A stretch of DNA of 64,000 nt from UBA1181 sp045226255. GTDB lineage: Bacteria > Bacteroidota > Bacteroidia > Bacteroidales > Paludibacteraceae. The DNA lies in assembly GCA_045226255.1 (NCBI GenBank), contig JBGVCG010000029.1, positions 15,836 through 79,835 on the forward strand, in the 5' to 3' direction. This document shows positions 1-6,563 of this stretch, piece after piece (within the stretch, counting starts at the first letter, position 1; every line of letters starts with the position of its first letter). The position numbers were made by a program, and so were the translations under genes. The notes under the pieces are model-generated. The model had not been told where the DNA came from. It ran no database searches and worked only from the letters and a program-made list of their open reading frames with translations.

Positions 1-108
1 ATCCGTATATGAAATCGACGTCGTGAAACCTAAATCAAAGTGTTTTTCGGCCAACGATGAAAGATGGACTCCGAGAGTCAATATCAAAATAATCGATAAC
101 TTTTTCAT
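1..108 (-). CDS. 5' fragment of a secreted or outer-membrane protein gene, cut by the window edge
   Basis: Reading leftward from an ATG at 108-106, 36 codons stay open to the window edge. The peptide begins MKKLSIILILTLGVHLSSLA, a clear Sec signal peptide: two lysines, a hydrophobic core, then an Ala-rich cleavage region. FDLGFTTSISYTD follows, a pattern typical of the first strand of outer-membrane beta-barrels. A TATATTTG -7 box lies about 40 bp upstream on the same strand. The function cannot be assigned from so short a piece. It is absent from ordinary ORF lists because its stop lies outside the window. Confidence 0.7.
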   Translation of the reverse strand, partial: MKKLSIILILTLGVHLSSLAEKHFDLGFTTSISYTD

Positions 109-146
109 TTCAATTGCGTTTTTAATTAATCCATGTAAATATGTGG

Positions 147-154
147 CAAATATA
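147..154 (-). promoter_or_regulatory. Bacteroidetes -7 box (TATATTTG) for the edge gene
   Basis: The leftward strand reads TATATTTG, a perfect TAnnTTTG box, about 40 bp before the ATG of the truncated secreted-protein gene. No good TTTG element is seen 19 bp upstream. Confidence 0.55.
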
Positions 155-166
155 ATATTTTATATT

Positions 167-397
167 CTATTCCTCATTATTTACCCTATAAACAGCACCT
201 TCTTCCCTTTCACTTACCACCATCAACATGACAGCTGGAGGTAATTTTCCGGGAGAGACTTGAACACCACCTCTCTTTGGCTTACCTAACTCAAGCCACT
301 CACTAAAAGAGAAAGGGCTGAAATGAATATTCCAGACATCACCACTTTCAACGCATTCGCAATAATAATTATCGTACAATTTCTTATCGTTTTCCAT
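167..397 (-). CDS. small hypothetical protein, 76 aa
   Basis: I use the ATG at 397 (MENDKKLYDNYYCECVESG) rather than the TTG at 415 that would overlap the upstream stop. The protein is acidic at the N-terminus, contains a WNIHFSPFSFSEWLELG segment, and ends in Glu-rich residues. It follows the 211-aa gene by about 15 bp and is probably co-transcribed with it. I recognise no family. Confidence 0.55.
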   Translation of the reverse strand: MENDKKLYDNYYCECVESGDVWNIHFSPFSFSEWLELGKPKRGGVQVSPGKLPPAVMLMVVSEREEGAVYRVNNEE

Positions 398-411
398 AAG
401 CAAATATAAAT

Positions 412-1047
412 TCAATTATCATGTATCTCCCTTCTTATCTGCTCGTTCTTAGTGAATGTCTCGATCTGATCACCCTTTAGCATATCGTAGGTAACAAAGG
501 TTCTAAACAGGACATTTCCCTCATTGGTTAAGACACCCATCGCCACGCCATCCTTCGTGCTGCCGTATACCTCCGTACAAAGAAACTCCTTATCATCTTT
601 CATGATATGACGTTCCTTCAAATCAAAACAGTATGAGCCGTTATCCCTGAAAAACCTGTCATACAGGCTCTGTCCGGTTCTATCCAAACCACATCGTTCA
701 TTGAAACGGGAAAAGAAATGTGGTGGGTATATGATAAAGTGCAGCTTACCCTCCACAAAAGACGGCATGTAGGCATATTTCCCGAAGCCTATGTCCACAG
801 TGGCATAGTTGGTTATCCTGGCATAATCTCCAACCTCCTTCTTACTCCTCGCCTCATAGATGACCGTCCATTTGTTTTTCCTCCGGGATGTCCATGTATA
901 CCGCCGAAATATAGGGAACACCATGGCATGGATAACCTCTCGACGGAATTTCTTATCGATATTCAGGTCACAGTACTTAACGAAATCGGCTAAATCGTCC
1001 GTAAGCTCCTTTACCTGCTCCAGTTCTTTCATCCCGGATAATATCAT
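412..1047 (-). CDS. hypothetical protein, 211 aa
   Basis: Soluble mixed alpha/beta protein with no signal peptide or membrane helix. It has an aromatic/basic patch (RRYTWTSRRKNKW, residues about 48-60) and a mid-protein HFFSRFNER segment (about 110-118). Histidine and arginine in that spacing recall small nucleases, but I cannot place it in a family. A second possible start is the Met at residue 6. It sits 14 bp after the RHH-like gene and probably belongs to the same leftward unit, so a target or partner relation to that regulator is possible but unproven. Confidence 0.65.
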   Translation of the reverse strand: MILSGMKELEQVKELTDDLADFVKYCDLNIDKKFRREVIHAMVFPIFRRYTWTSRRKNKWTVIYEARSKKEVGDYARITNYATVDIGFGKYAYMPSFVEGKLHFIIYPPHFFSRFNERCGLDRTGQSLYDRFFRDNGSYCFDLKERHIMKDDKEFLCTEVYGSTKDGVAMGVLTNEGNVLFRTFVTYDMLKGDQIETFTKNEQIRREIHDN

Positions 1048-1060
1048 AAGACACGCTGTG

Positions 1061-1492
1061 TTAAAACTTCGCCCATTTATCTAAACTATCACCCATGCCG
1101 TTCTGGTTATCCCAGAATGCAGTGATCCTATCGTAGATGGTCGATACCTGAATCCGCGTCAGCTTGGCGATTTTAGCGTTCACATCCTCCACCTTGACAT
1201 TGAAATTGGAAAATGAGCCTTCGAATTGTTCAGCGTCCTCGTTATGGGCGATGAACATTTCGATCGAGTATCGAGTGTAATCCGTCACCATCGTGCCATT
1301 AAGACTCGCCGCAAGGGCTTTCCACTCATTGGGTAAAAAAATACCCCTGATATCCATCATCTTATTCTCCTCTTCGCCCTTTACCCTCTCGTAGAAGGCG
1401 ACCAAAGAGGGGTTAAACATATCGTCCTTTGTCAAGTCCTCGTACATTTTGACGGGGATGCGAATAGTAATTGATTTAGTTTCTTTTGCCAT
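1061..1492 (-). CDS. RHH-like DNA-binding protein with its own operator, 143 aa
   Basis: The start is set at the ATG at 1492 (MAKETKSITIRIPVKMYEDL), because the upstream extension runs through the promoter. The first 20 residues have the ribbon-helix-helix pattern of a basic beta strand (SITIRIP) followed by a helix, as in ParG, CopG and Arc proteins. The remaining 120 residues are helical, with no recognised domain. The gene is preceded by a Bacteroidetes promoter whose spacer is filled by an 18-bp palindrome, which suggests autorepression. Partition or copy-control are possible roles; the sequence does not decide between them. Confidence 0.65.
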   Translation of the reverse strand: MAKETKSITIRIPVKMYEDLTKDDMFNPSLVAFYERVKGEEENKMMDIRGIFLPNEWKALAASLNGTMVTDYTRYSIEMFIAHNEDAEQFEGSFSNFNVKVEDVNAKIAKLTRIQVSTIYDRITAFWDNQNGMGDSLDKWAKF

Positions 1493-1516
1493 ATACAACG
1501 CTTTAATATTATACTG

Positions 1517-1547
1517 CAAATATAATGCAATTATTTTTAATTGCAAA
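1517..1547 (-). promoter_or_regulatory. promoter with embedded palindromic operator
   Basis: Leftward: TTTG (1547-1544), 19-bp spacer, TATATTTG (1524-1517). The spacer is almost wholly the perfect palindrome GCAATTATTTTTAATTGC (1527-1544, 7-bp arms). Two further TTGCAA boxes lie just upstream (1541-1557). A protein bound here would block polymerase, and the RHH-like product is the obvious candidate. Confidence 0.7.
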
Positions 1548-1592
1548 TTAATTGCAAACAAATATCATTACACGGAGTTATGGCTCTCCTGG

Positions 1593-1787
1593 TTAAAAGA
1601 TCGTGCAACTGGGAACTAACACAAGATCCATGTGCATGACTGCCGTAACATCATTCACACGGCTCTCATACTTCACCAGATATGCGCCCGAACTGGCGTG
1701 TTCCCGATATGAATCAAAGGATATGGCTTGCCTTACTCCTTGGATATCGGATATGAAATAGTTGATAATAATATCTTTGTATATCAT
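1593..1787 (-). CDS. small hypothetical protein, 64 aa
   Basis: The start is taken at the ATG at 1787 (MIYKDIIINYFISDIQGVRQ). The product is a short mixed protein without transmembrane or metal motifs and resembles no family known to me. It lies just beyond the ssb terminator and could be read through from it. Confidence 0.4.
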   Translation of the reverse strand: MIYKDIIINYFISDIQGVRQAISFDSYREHASSGAYLVKYESRVNDVTAVMHMDLVLVPSCTIF

Positions 1788-1800
1788 AAAACCTTCTATC

Positions 1801-1837
1801 AAAAAATAGCCCCCTACTAATAAATAGCAAGGGGCTT
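1801..1837 (-). terminator. rho-independent terminator after ssb
   Basis: On the leftward strand AGCCCC (1836-1831) pairs with GGGGGCT (1814-1808), followed by ATTTTTT. It lies 40 bp downstream of the ssb stop. Confidence 0.65.
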
Positions 1838-1876
1838 ACTACACAAATAATTCAAAATTAAAAGAACATGTATATT

Positions 1877-2260
1877 TTAGAAAGGAACTTCCTCTTCACC
1901 TGACTTGAACTGCTCTACCGGTTCGTTCTCCTTCTTAGATCCAAGAAGCTCCAGGTCGGTACACAGAATCTCTGTCATGTACTTCGTACCCTTCTCAGGA
2001 TCCTCCCACTTGGCATAGTGGATGCTACCTTTCACACTGATAAGAGAACCTACTTTGACATAGTTCTCGATTACGTTCGTGATATTGCCAAAAAAGACAA
2101 GATTATGCCACTCTGTCCTGTCCTCTATCTTCTTGCCGGACTTAGTCTCATAACCTCTTTCGGTTGTTGCAAGAGTGAATCTTGCCACCTTGCGTCCTGC
2201 TTCCGTACCCATTATTTTGGGTTCCTGGCCTACACGGCCGACTAATTGAACATTATTCAT
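1877..2260 (-). CDS. ssb: single-stranded DNA-binding protein
   Basis: This 127-aa protein has the SSB OB-fold pattern: MNNVQLVGRVGQEPKIM at the start, ARFTLATTERG, then DRTEWHNLVFFGN and the strand VGSLISVKGSIHYAKW. A short acidic tail ends in EEVPF, the Bacteroidetes version of the partner-binding tip. SSBs on conjugative plasmids coat the single strand entering the recipient and assist replication. The gene starts the ssb-terminator unit and lies near RadC-like and primase genes, as in plasmid leading regions. Its leader lacks the TAACATTAAAA motif of its neighbours. Confidence 0.95.
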   Translation of the reverse strand: MNNVQLVGRVGQEPKIMGTEAGRKVARFTLATTERGYETKSGKKIEDRTEWHNLVFFGNITNVIENYVKVGSLISVKGSIHYAKWEDPEKGTKYMTEILCTDLELLGSKKENEPVEQFKSGEEEVPF

Positions 2261-2304
2261 ATAATAAAAGATTTAAAGTTGTTGATTATTTTTACTACCT
2301 GTGA

Positions 2305-2673
2305 TTATCTTAAAATATCTATCCTCTCACTTTCCACGAATACCGTAGTGACCACATTCCATCTGTCCTTCGTTCTCTGCGAAAGCTCCTCCCCTATCGT
2401 ATAATCGATATTATTGGGGTTGTTCTCGTTGTCCACGATGAATGTGGATCCATCGATGAACTTAGACACCATCTTCTCCGTCTCGCTCCTCTGGGAGGCA
2501 TCGACATCGGACAGGAAGACAACATCACCGGGTGACTTGATAACCGCATAATCGCCCTTCAACGCGCTTAATGTCTTACGAAGATACTGCCTTGTGCTTT
2601 CCAGGTTCTTATCCACGGATGGGAGGGATTTATCTACAATGGACAAATCATCAAAAACTTCTACTGTGTTCAT
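2305..2673 (-). CDS. hypothetical protein, 122 aa, TAACATTAAAA leader
   Basis: Soluble acidic protein (MNTVEVFDDLSIVDKSLPSVDKNL) with no recognised domain. The middle (GDYAVIKSPGDVVFLSDVDASQ) and the end (WNVVTTVFVESERIDILR) look like paired beta strands around helices. The start codon is preceded by TCTAACATTAAAA then G and TTTTCAG. Apart from the one inserted G, this is a 20-nt match to the complement of the small RNA encoded at 4953-5036. A TATATTTG -7 box lies at 2753-2746. Confidence 0.6.
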   Translation of the reverse strand: MNTVEVFDDLSIVDKSLPSVDKNLESTRQYLRKTLSALKGDYAVIKSPGDVVFLSDVDASQRSETEKMVSKFIDGSTFIVDNENNPNNIDYTIGEELSQRTKDRWNVVTTVFVESERIDILR

Positions 2674-2681
2674 ATAAACTG

Positions 2682-2699
2682 AAAACTTTTAATGTTAGA
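2682..2699 (-). promoter_or_regulatory. leader motif, site for the antisense RNA candidate
   Basis: The leftward strand reads TCTAACATTAAAAGTTTT directly before the 122-aa gene. It differs from the sRNA complement by a single inserted G. Confidence 0.55.
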
Positions 2700-2745
2700 C
2701 TAAAATTGAATGCAATTCACAACACAACTAATGCACTGATATTTA

Positions 2746-2753
2746 CAAATATA
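2746..2753 (-). promoter_or_regulatory. -7 box TATATTTG for the 122-aa gene
   Basis: A perfect TAnnTTTG box on the leftward strand about 75 bp before the ATG. The candidate -33 is weak (TTGT about 20 bp upstream). Confidence 0.5.
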
Positions 2754-2831
2754 ATTAAAATATTTCAGTTACTACAATATTCATTCGGAAAATGATAAAA
2801 AATTAAAGAAATACATTTATTTTTGTCGAAC

Positions 2832-2905
2832 AAAATTCGCTTCGAACAAAAACAATCTATATTGTAATAGTGTGGCCCACAGGGATGCGAGCCGCACTAT
2901 TTTGT
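2832..2905 (+). ncRNA. second small RNA candidate (or convergent terminator)
   Basis: A TATTTTTG -7 box (2818-2825) is followed by a small hairpin ACAAT-CTAT-ATTGT, and then by a long stem pairing AATAGTG.GGC with GCC.CACTATT. That stem ends in TTTTGTTTTTT on the rightward strand. CGAACAAAA occurs twice at the 5' side. No protein gene reads rightward here, so the directional T-tract needs another transcript. It could instead serve as a bidirectional terminator for the leftward gene ending at 2913. I found no obvious target complementarity. Confidence 0.4.
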
Positions 2906-2912
2906 TTTTTAC

Positions 2913-3158
2913 CTAAACACACATCGCCATCGCCCTCTGTTCCATCCTGTGCAGGTGTTGCGCCTCCGTGAAATCGTAGGCCTCCCAATCACAGAAATCG
3001 TCGTAGAACTTGATATACCTTTCCTCCTCCGGAGACTCCGGGAAGGCGGGGAGAAGACAAAGCTCGTCGTGACCTTTCACGACCTTCGGGAGATAGAACG
3101 TGCTATCTCCCTTATGGCGGATGACCGCCGCATTAATGCAATCCGAAAAATTAACCAT
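2913..3158 (-). CDS. small hypothetical protein, 81 aa, TAACATTAAAA leader
   Basis: The start is the ATG at 3158 (MVNFSDCINAAVIRHKGDST). The product is rich in acidic and aromatic residues in the second half (ERYIKFYDDFCDWEAYDFTEAQHLHRMEQ in two pieces), suggesting a helical C-terminus. No family recognised. Its leader contains the full 17-nt TCTAACATTAAAATTTT. It stands alone between a strong terminator and the RadC cluster. Confidence 0.55.
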   Translation of the reverse strand: MVNFSDCINAAVIRHKGDSTFYLPKVVKGHDELCLLPAFPESPEEERYIKFYDDFCDWEAYDFTEAQHLHRMEQRAMAMCV

Positions 3159-3163
3159 AACCA

Positions 3164-3180
3164 AAAATTTTAATGTTAGA
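3164..3180 (-). promoter_or_regulatory. leader motif, exact 17-nt complement of the sRNA seed
   Basis: Reads TCTAACATTAAAATTTT on the mRNA strand, five nt before the ATG at 3158. Confidence 0.6.
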
Positions 3181-3181
3181 C

Positions 3182-3427
3182 TTATATCTTATTCTTGAAT
3201 TTTGCGCGAAGGAAAGCCCACTCATGCGGGGCTACCTTCACAAGTTTGAGAATCCATACACTCTCCAGATCCCACCCTTTCTCACGGAATAGGGTTTTAC
3301 ATTCCTCTACCTCCTTATTGTTGTTACAGACAATATAAGGGAGTCTGTCGGAGCTCTTTTCACGTCCATCGAACAACTTGATGTACTTCTCCGCGTCCTG
3401 TTTAAAGTTTGCAAATTGAATATCCAT
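3182..3427 (-). CDS. small hypothetical protein, 81 aa, overlapping radC 3' end
   Basis: The likely start is the ATG at 3427 (MDIQFANFKQDAEKYIKLFD), which lies inside the last codons of the RadC-family gene, so the two are translationally coupled. The protein has a central strand LPYIVCNNNKEVEECKTLF and a Trp-containing helix, with a basic tail. No known domain. Coupling suggests it works with, or is regulated together with, the RadC-like protein. Confidence 0.55.
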   Translation of the reverse strand: MDIQFANFKQDAEKYIKLFDGREKSSDRLPYIVCNNNKEVEECKTLFREKGWDLESVWILKLVKVAPHEWAFLRAKFKNKI

Positions 3428-4070
3428 TTTTAAACGCATTATCGAGTTTCAACATATCATTATCAGAAAAAGAGTAGTAGCTATCTCCGGCCACAATGAT
3501 GTGATCCAGGAATTGAATCTCCAACATCGCACACGCGTTCATGAAACGAGTCGTGAGCTTCTTGTCCAGCTCGCTTGGCGCACACGTTCCGCTCGGGTGA
3601 TTGTGGGCAACCATAATAGAGGTACACTTCTTCGTCTCCAAAGCCGTCTTGATTATCAATCTAATATCCACAATGGTACAGGATGAACCACCCCGGGCAT
3701 GGCAGAACTTGCGGAGAGGACGATTCCTCACATCCAACAGCACCACCCAAAACTCCTCCTGCGTGAGATTCTGCAGGTGAGGAGCCAAGTAATTAAACAA
3801 ATCCTCGCTTTCCAACAACTGCGCCACCTTCACTTCCCTGGAACGCCTGAAAAGGGTGTACATGGCCTTGATTTTCATTGCGGTCGCTCGCCCCATACCA
3901 CCTATATTCAAGTTCATCAGTCCGTCCACAGAGCATTCTCCCTGCTCGAAGTAACGCAACATAGCTTCCCCACTCTCCCTACTTCCTGTCACCACCGTGA
4001 ACAGGTCAAGGTCGGAAAGGGTCTGCCACCCGTACATCTCGGCACTATCGATCAAATTAATTGGTTCCAT
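3402..4070 (-). CDS. radC: RadC/JAB-domain protein (MPN+ fold)
   Basis: This 222-aa protein has two parts. Residues 1-80 are an HhH-like N-terminus, including GGMGRATAMKIKAMYTLFRR. Residues 95-210 form the JAB/MPN metalloprotease-like domain with H156-N-H158-P-S-G, D169 and a preceding Glu (E105/E106), so the metal-binding set is intact. RadC-family proteins are frequent on mobile elements and are often expressed on entry; their reaction is still uncertain. The leader carries the 17-nt TCTAACATTAAAATTTT followed by AAGAAC and the ATG, a layout shared with the 4094-4765 gene and the pcfK-like gene. Confidence 0.9.
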   Translation of the reverse strand: MEPINLIDSAEMYGWQTLSDLDLFTVVTGSRESGEAMLRYFEQGECSVDGLMNLNIGGMGRATAMKIKAMYTLFRRSREVKVAQLLESEDLFNYLAPHLQNLTQEEFWVVLLDVRNRPLRKFCHARGGSSCTIVDIRLIIKTALETKKCTSIMVAHNHPSGTCAPSELDKKLTTRFMNACAMLEIQFLDHIIVAGDSYYSFSDNDMLKLDNAFKNGYSICKL

Positions 4071-4076
4071 GTTCTT

Positions 4077-4093
4077 AAAATTTTAATGTTAGA
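4077..4093 (-). promoter_or_regulatory. leader motif of radC, exact 17-nt complement of the sRNA seed
   Basis: TCTAACATTAAAATTTT ends six nt before the radC ATG, so pairing would cover the ribosome loading region. Confidence 0.6.
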
Positions 4094-4765
4094 TTATTCC
4101 GTAAGTAACCATTCTTTTAGATCCTCCATCACCTCATTTGAGAGTGTATAGTAATCTAAGTTGTAGTGGATGTCATTCGATACCTCCTCATCATAGTCGA
4201 AGTCGGCAGGGTCTGTATTGCAATCTCTCGCCCATCTCTCCGCATCATCTCTGCCGTAAGTCGGAGTCCATGTCTCCATCATGCCGACACACCTCTCCCT
4301 TGAATCGTTACTGACAAGTTGAATACCTCGTGAAACTTGACCGCCTGCATAAAGTTGGATTCTATTGCCCACCTTTATCTTAGCGATTACTGGTACATAC
4401 CAGCCTTGCAACCCGTCACAAGCATTCTTCGCAATCTCCTGGAGTTGGGACTCCACATCATCCTCGAAATCCTTAATCATCTTCTTTGCTACAACCCTTT
4501 TTGCGGATTTAGGTAAATCGTCGTATTCAATCTCCTTAAAGAAAAACTCTCCGAACTGTGTACCCTCCTCTTCGCTCGCAACAGCGTATACCTTGCCGTC
4601 GTCCGCCACCATGAGGTCACACCATCCTGTTACGCCAAGATCATCTATCTTCAAGAGATCAAATGCCTCTTGCGTGTACTCGCCCGCATACTCTCCGAGT
4701 TTTTCCACATAGCCAACCGCATTAAACAATGCGTCAGCTTTGATGTCATAATTTCCTGGTTCCAT
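4094..4765 (-). CDS. hypothetical acidic protein, 223 aa
   Basis: I start at the ATG at 4765 (MEPGNYDIKADALFNAVGYVEKL), because the leader motif and promoter lie upstream of it. The protein is strongly acidic, with DDGKVYAVASEEEGTQFGEF in the middle and a C-terminus rich in Asp, Tyr and Asn. No signal peptide or metal motif. Acidic cytosolic proteins of this size on plasmids are sometimes DNA mimics or anti-restriction factors, but nothing here proves that. Its whole upstream region (4811-4902) is duplicated in front of the pcfK-like gene at 43.9 kb. Confidence 0.6.
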   Translation of the reverse strand: MEPGNYDIKADALFNAVGYVEKLGEYAGEYTQEAFDLLKIDDLGVTGWCDLMVADDGKVYAVASEEEGTQFGEFFFKEIEYDDLPKSAKRVVAKKMIKDFEDDVESQLQEIAKNACDGLQGWYVPVIAKIKVGNRIQLYAGGQVSRGIQLVSNDSRERCVGMMETWTPTYGRDDAERWARDCNTDPADFDYDEEVSNDIHYNLDYYTLSNEVMEDLKEWLLTE

Positions 4766-4774
4766 GTTCTTAAT

Positions 4775-4788
4775 AATTTTAATGTTAG
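4775..4788 (-). promoter_or_regulatory. leader motif (14 nt)
   Basis: CTAACATTAAAATT lies nine nt before the ATG at 4765, followed by the same AAGAAC spacer as in radC. Confidence 0.55.
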
Positions 4789-4810
4789 TATTCCGTTTCC
4801 TTAACACTAT

Positions 4811-4902
4811 AAAATTACTAATAATCAGATAGTTACGGAAATACAAAGAGGGAAAAGAGGGTCAAAAACACATGATTTCCGACTCCTCCCCTCCCTAAAA
4901 AT
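4811..4902 (-). repeat. duplicated promoter region, copy A (copy B at 43911-44001)
   Basis: About 90 bp nearly identical to 43911-44001, including TTACTAATAATCAG, TAGTTACG, GAGGGTCAAAAACA and GATTTCCGACTCCTCCCC. Both copies lie upstream of a leftward gene whose leader carries TAACATTAAAATT and the AAGAACATG start. Each copy ends in the G-rich motif TTTTAGGGAGGGG on the leftward strand. Confidence 0.8.
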
Positions 4903-4939
4903 CCAAGAATGGAACGGGGTGATGGTTACGATTTTTTCA

Positions 4940-4947
4940 TACCTTTG
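4940..4947 (+). promoter_or_regulatory. -7 box TACCTTTG of the small RNA gene
   Basis: A perfect TAnnTTTG box predicting a start near 4953. No TTTG is seen 19 bp upstream. Confidence 0.55.
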
Positions 4948-4952
4948 TGGAT

Positions 4953-5036
4953 GTTTCTTTAACGCCACTTGTGAAAGTGGTCTGAAAATTTTAATGTTAG
5001 ATGGGAGCCAAACGAAAGTGTGGCTCCTTTTTTTTT
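4953..5036 (+). ncRNA. antisense small RNA candidate against the TAACATTAAAA leaders
   Basis: The predicted transcript is about 84 nt. Hairpin 1 (4965-4980) is CCACTT-GTGA-AAGTGG. A 23-nt unpaired linker (4981-5003) contains GAAAATTTTAATGTTAGA. Hairpin 2 (5004-5027) pairs GGAGCCA with TGGCTCC, with an inner AC-GAAA-GT, followed by nine T residues, a textbook terminator. Both loops are GNRA type. The linker is the exact reverse complement of TCTAACATTAAAATTTT, found just before the start codons of radC and 2913-3158, and shorter or variant forms occur at eight or more other genes. No protein gene reads rightward here. I infer base-pairing control of translation. The alternative is a relic leader of a lost leftward gene, but that does not explain the two hairpins, the T-tract and the -7 box. 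Confidence 0.7.
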
Positions 5037-6510
5037 ACACACGTCTTCCGACGTTCTTCCTGTTTTCTTCCCGCGTCAGCTGTTCATTCTTTTCCTCCAC
5101 GTCCGTCAGGCGGTCCTTGATGGATATGACCACATCCGCGATGTGGCCGACGGCCTTGGTCTGCAACGAGAGGGAGGAGAACTCCTCCCGGAAAAGGTCG
5201 TAGGACATCTCCTTTCCTATCTTCATCGACTTGATTTTGGCGTTGATGGAGGAAAGGAGCTTCAGATCGTCGTTCCAGTCCTTCGTCATCGCTTTCTCCT
5301 TGACGATGTTCCTGACCAAATCGGAATTGATAATCATGGAGGTGAAGGCGTCGTCCGCGAACATATCGTCCCTCGGACGGGATATGATGATGGTCTTGTG
5401 CTCATCATCGGGGATGACCTCCATGTTCTCCGATTTGGGATGATTCAGGCATACATCCTTGAATCCTTCGTACAGGTCCTCCCGCACGGTTATCATATGC
5501 GCCTTGTAGTCCTCACGCTTGGCGGGACACTCGCTTATGAAGCATTTGGCCTTGTCCTTCCCCTTGCTCTCCGCCGCGGCGCATATCAGCATCAGATCAT
5601 AATGACTGCCCCGCAGGTCATTGTCCGCCCCAAGCAGCAGTTTGAAGTCGGGCGTGAACCGGTTCACGTTGTCACGCAACAGCTGCATGATGACCTCCGT
5701 CTGACCGGGCAAAAGATTGCCCTGGTGCGATATATAAAGCGTGTTCGGGTTCTTCCGTAGCTCGAAGTGGGCCATGCAGTCGAACTCGCTCTCGGCCACG
5801 AAGACCCTTTCTATCTTGTCCGGTATGTTGGAATACCATACCGTCTTATCGTGCTCCGAGTTCGCCATCATCATGGATCCGCACTTGCACCTGTGTTGGT
5901 TGAAGTAACGGATGTTGACGCCTCCCAGTGTTCCGTCCGCACGGAAACACGGGAACGCGAGGTCGGAGCCCCTCCTACATGAGTCTATCTCCTTGTTGCA
6001 ATTAAAGAACCTGTCCTTGAAAAGGGGATGCTCCAACGTCTTCTTGGATATCTTTCTCTTCTGCGTCAGCAGGGTCGTATTGATGGCCTTCCTCATGAAC
6101 ATGACGCCCGTCGGGTAATCGAACGGTTCGTCCGGCTTCTTAACAGGTATCTTCTCCTGGAACGTCTGTTTCTCATCGTCGGGCAGTCTGAGGTACTCGC
6201 GCAGAACGGAGGCCACCGCCTCGTTCTCCTTGAATGAACCGCGCGGAGCCACGATGGTGCCGTCCTTGATGCGGTTCTTGACGAAGGCGTAGAGACTGCC
6301 TCCGTCCGTATCGTCATGCAGGTTGGAGTAGTGCTGCTGACCGGGATACCTCTTCGAGGGCGATACGCATATCCTAAGCCCGTTCTCGTGGTCATAGACT
6401 GTACCGCCCCTGTACGACTTCGAATCGTTCTTGACGAAGCCGTACTTGATCGCGATTTCCTCTATCGTGATCTTGTCGCACATTTCCCTTATCGATATAC
6501 TTTTTTCCAT
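5035..6510 (-). CDS. Toprim/DUF3991-type DNA primase
   Basis: The 491-aa protein opens with a DUF3991-like module (ISIREMCDKITIEEIAIKYGF, then RYPGQQHYSNLHDDTDGGSLYAFV). A Toprim-like core follows, with VFVAESEFDCMAH (about residues 232-244, the conserved Glu) and LLLGADNDLRG (about 286-297, the DxD acid pair). A CXC near residue 210 (HRCKCGSMMMAN) may bind metal. Such proteins on Bacteroidetes conjugative elements prime complementary-strand synthesis of transferred DNA. The C-terminus is a coiled coil ending in a basic tail (NRKNVGRRV). It lies just downstream of the giant methylase/helicase gene and is probably in one unit with it. Confidence 0.8.
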   Translation of the reverse strand: MEKSISIREMCDKITIEEIAIKYGFVKNDSKSYRGGTVYDHENGLRICVSPSKRYPGQQHYSNLHDDTDGGSLYAFVKNRIKDGTIVAPRGSFKENEAVASVLREYLRLPDDEKQTFQEKIPVKKPDEPFDYPTGVMFMRKAINTTLLTQKRKISKKTLEHPLFKDRFFNCNKEIDSCRRGSDLAFPCFRADGTLGGVNIRYFNQHRCKCGSMMMANSEHDKTVWYSNIPDKIERVFVAESEFDCMAHFELRKNPNTLYISHQGNLLPGQTEVIMQLLRDNVNRFTPDFKLLLGADNDLRGSHYDLMLICAAAESKGKDKAKCFISECPAKREDYKAHMITVREDLYEGFKDVCLNHPKSENMEVIPDDEHKTIIISRPRDDMFADDAFTSMIINSDLVRNIVKEKAMTKDWNDDLKLLSSINAKIKSMKIGKEMSYDLFREEFSSLSLQTKAVGHIADVVISIKDRLTDVEEKNEQLTREENRKNVGRRV

Positions 6511-6563
6511 CTTTGCGGGTGTAGGGGGAAGCCTAATGACTCCCCCCGTGGATTACCGGTTAA

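Noticed and set aside
5020..5760. Rightward frame of 246 codons opposite the primase
   Set aside because: Antisense to the Toprim primase, and its start lies inside the small-RNA terminator.
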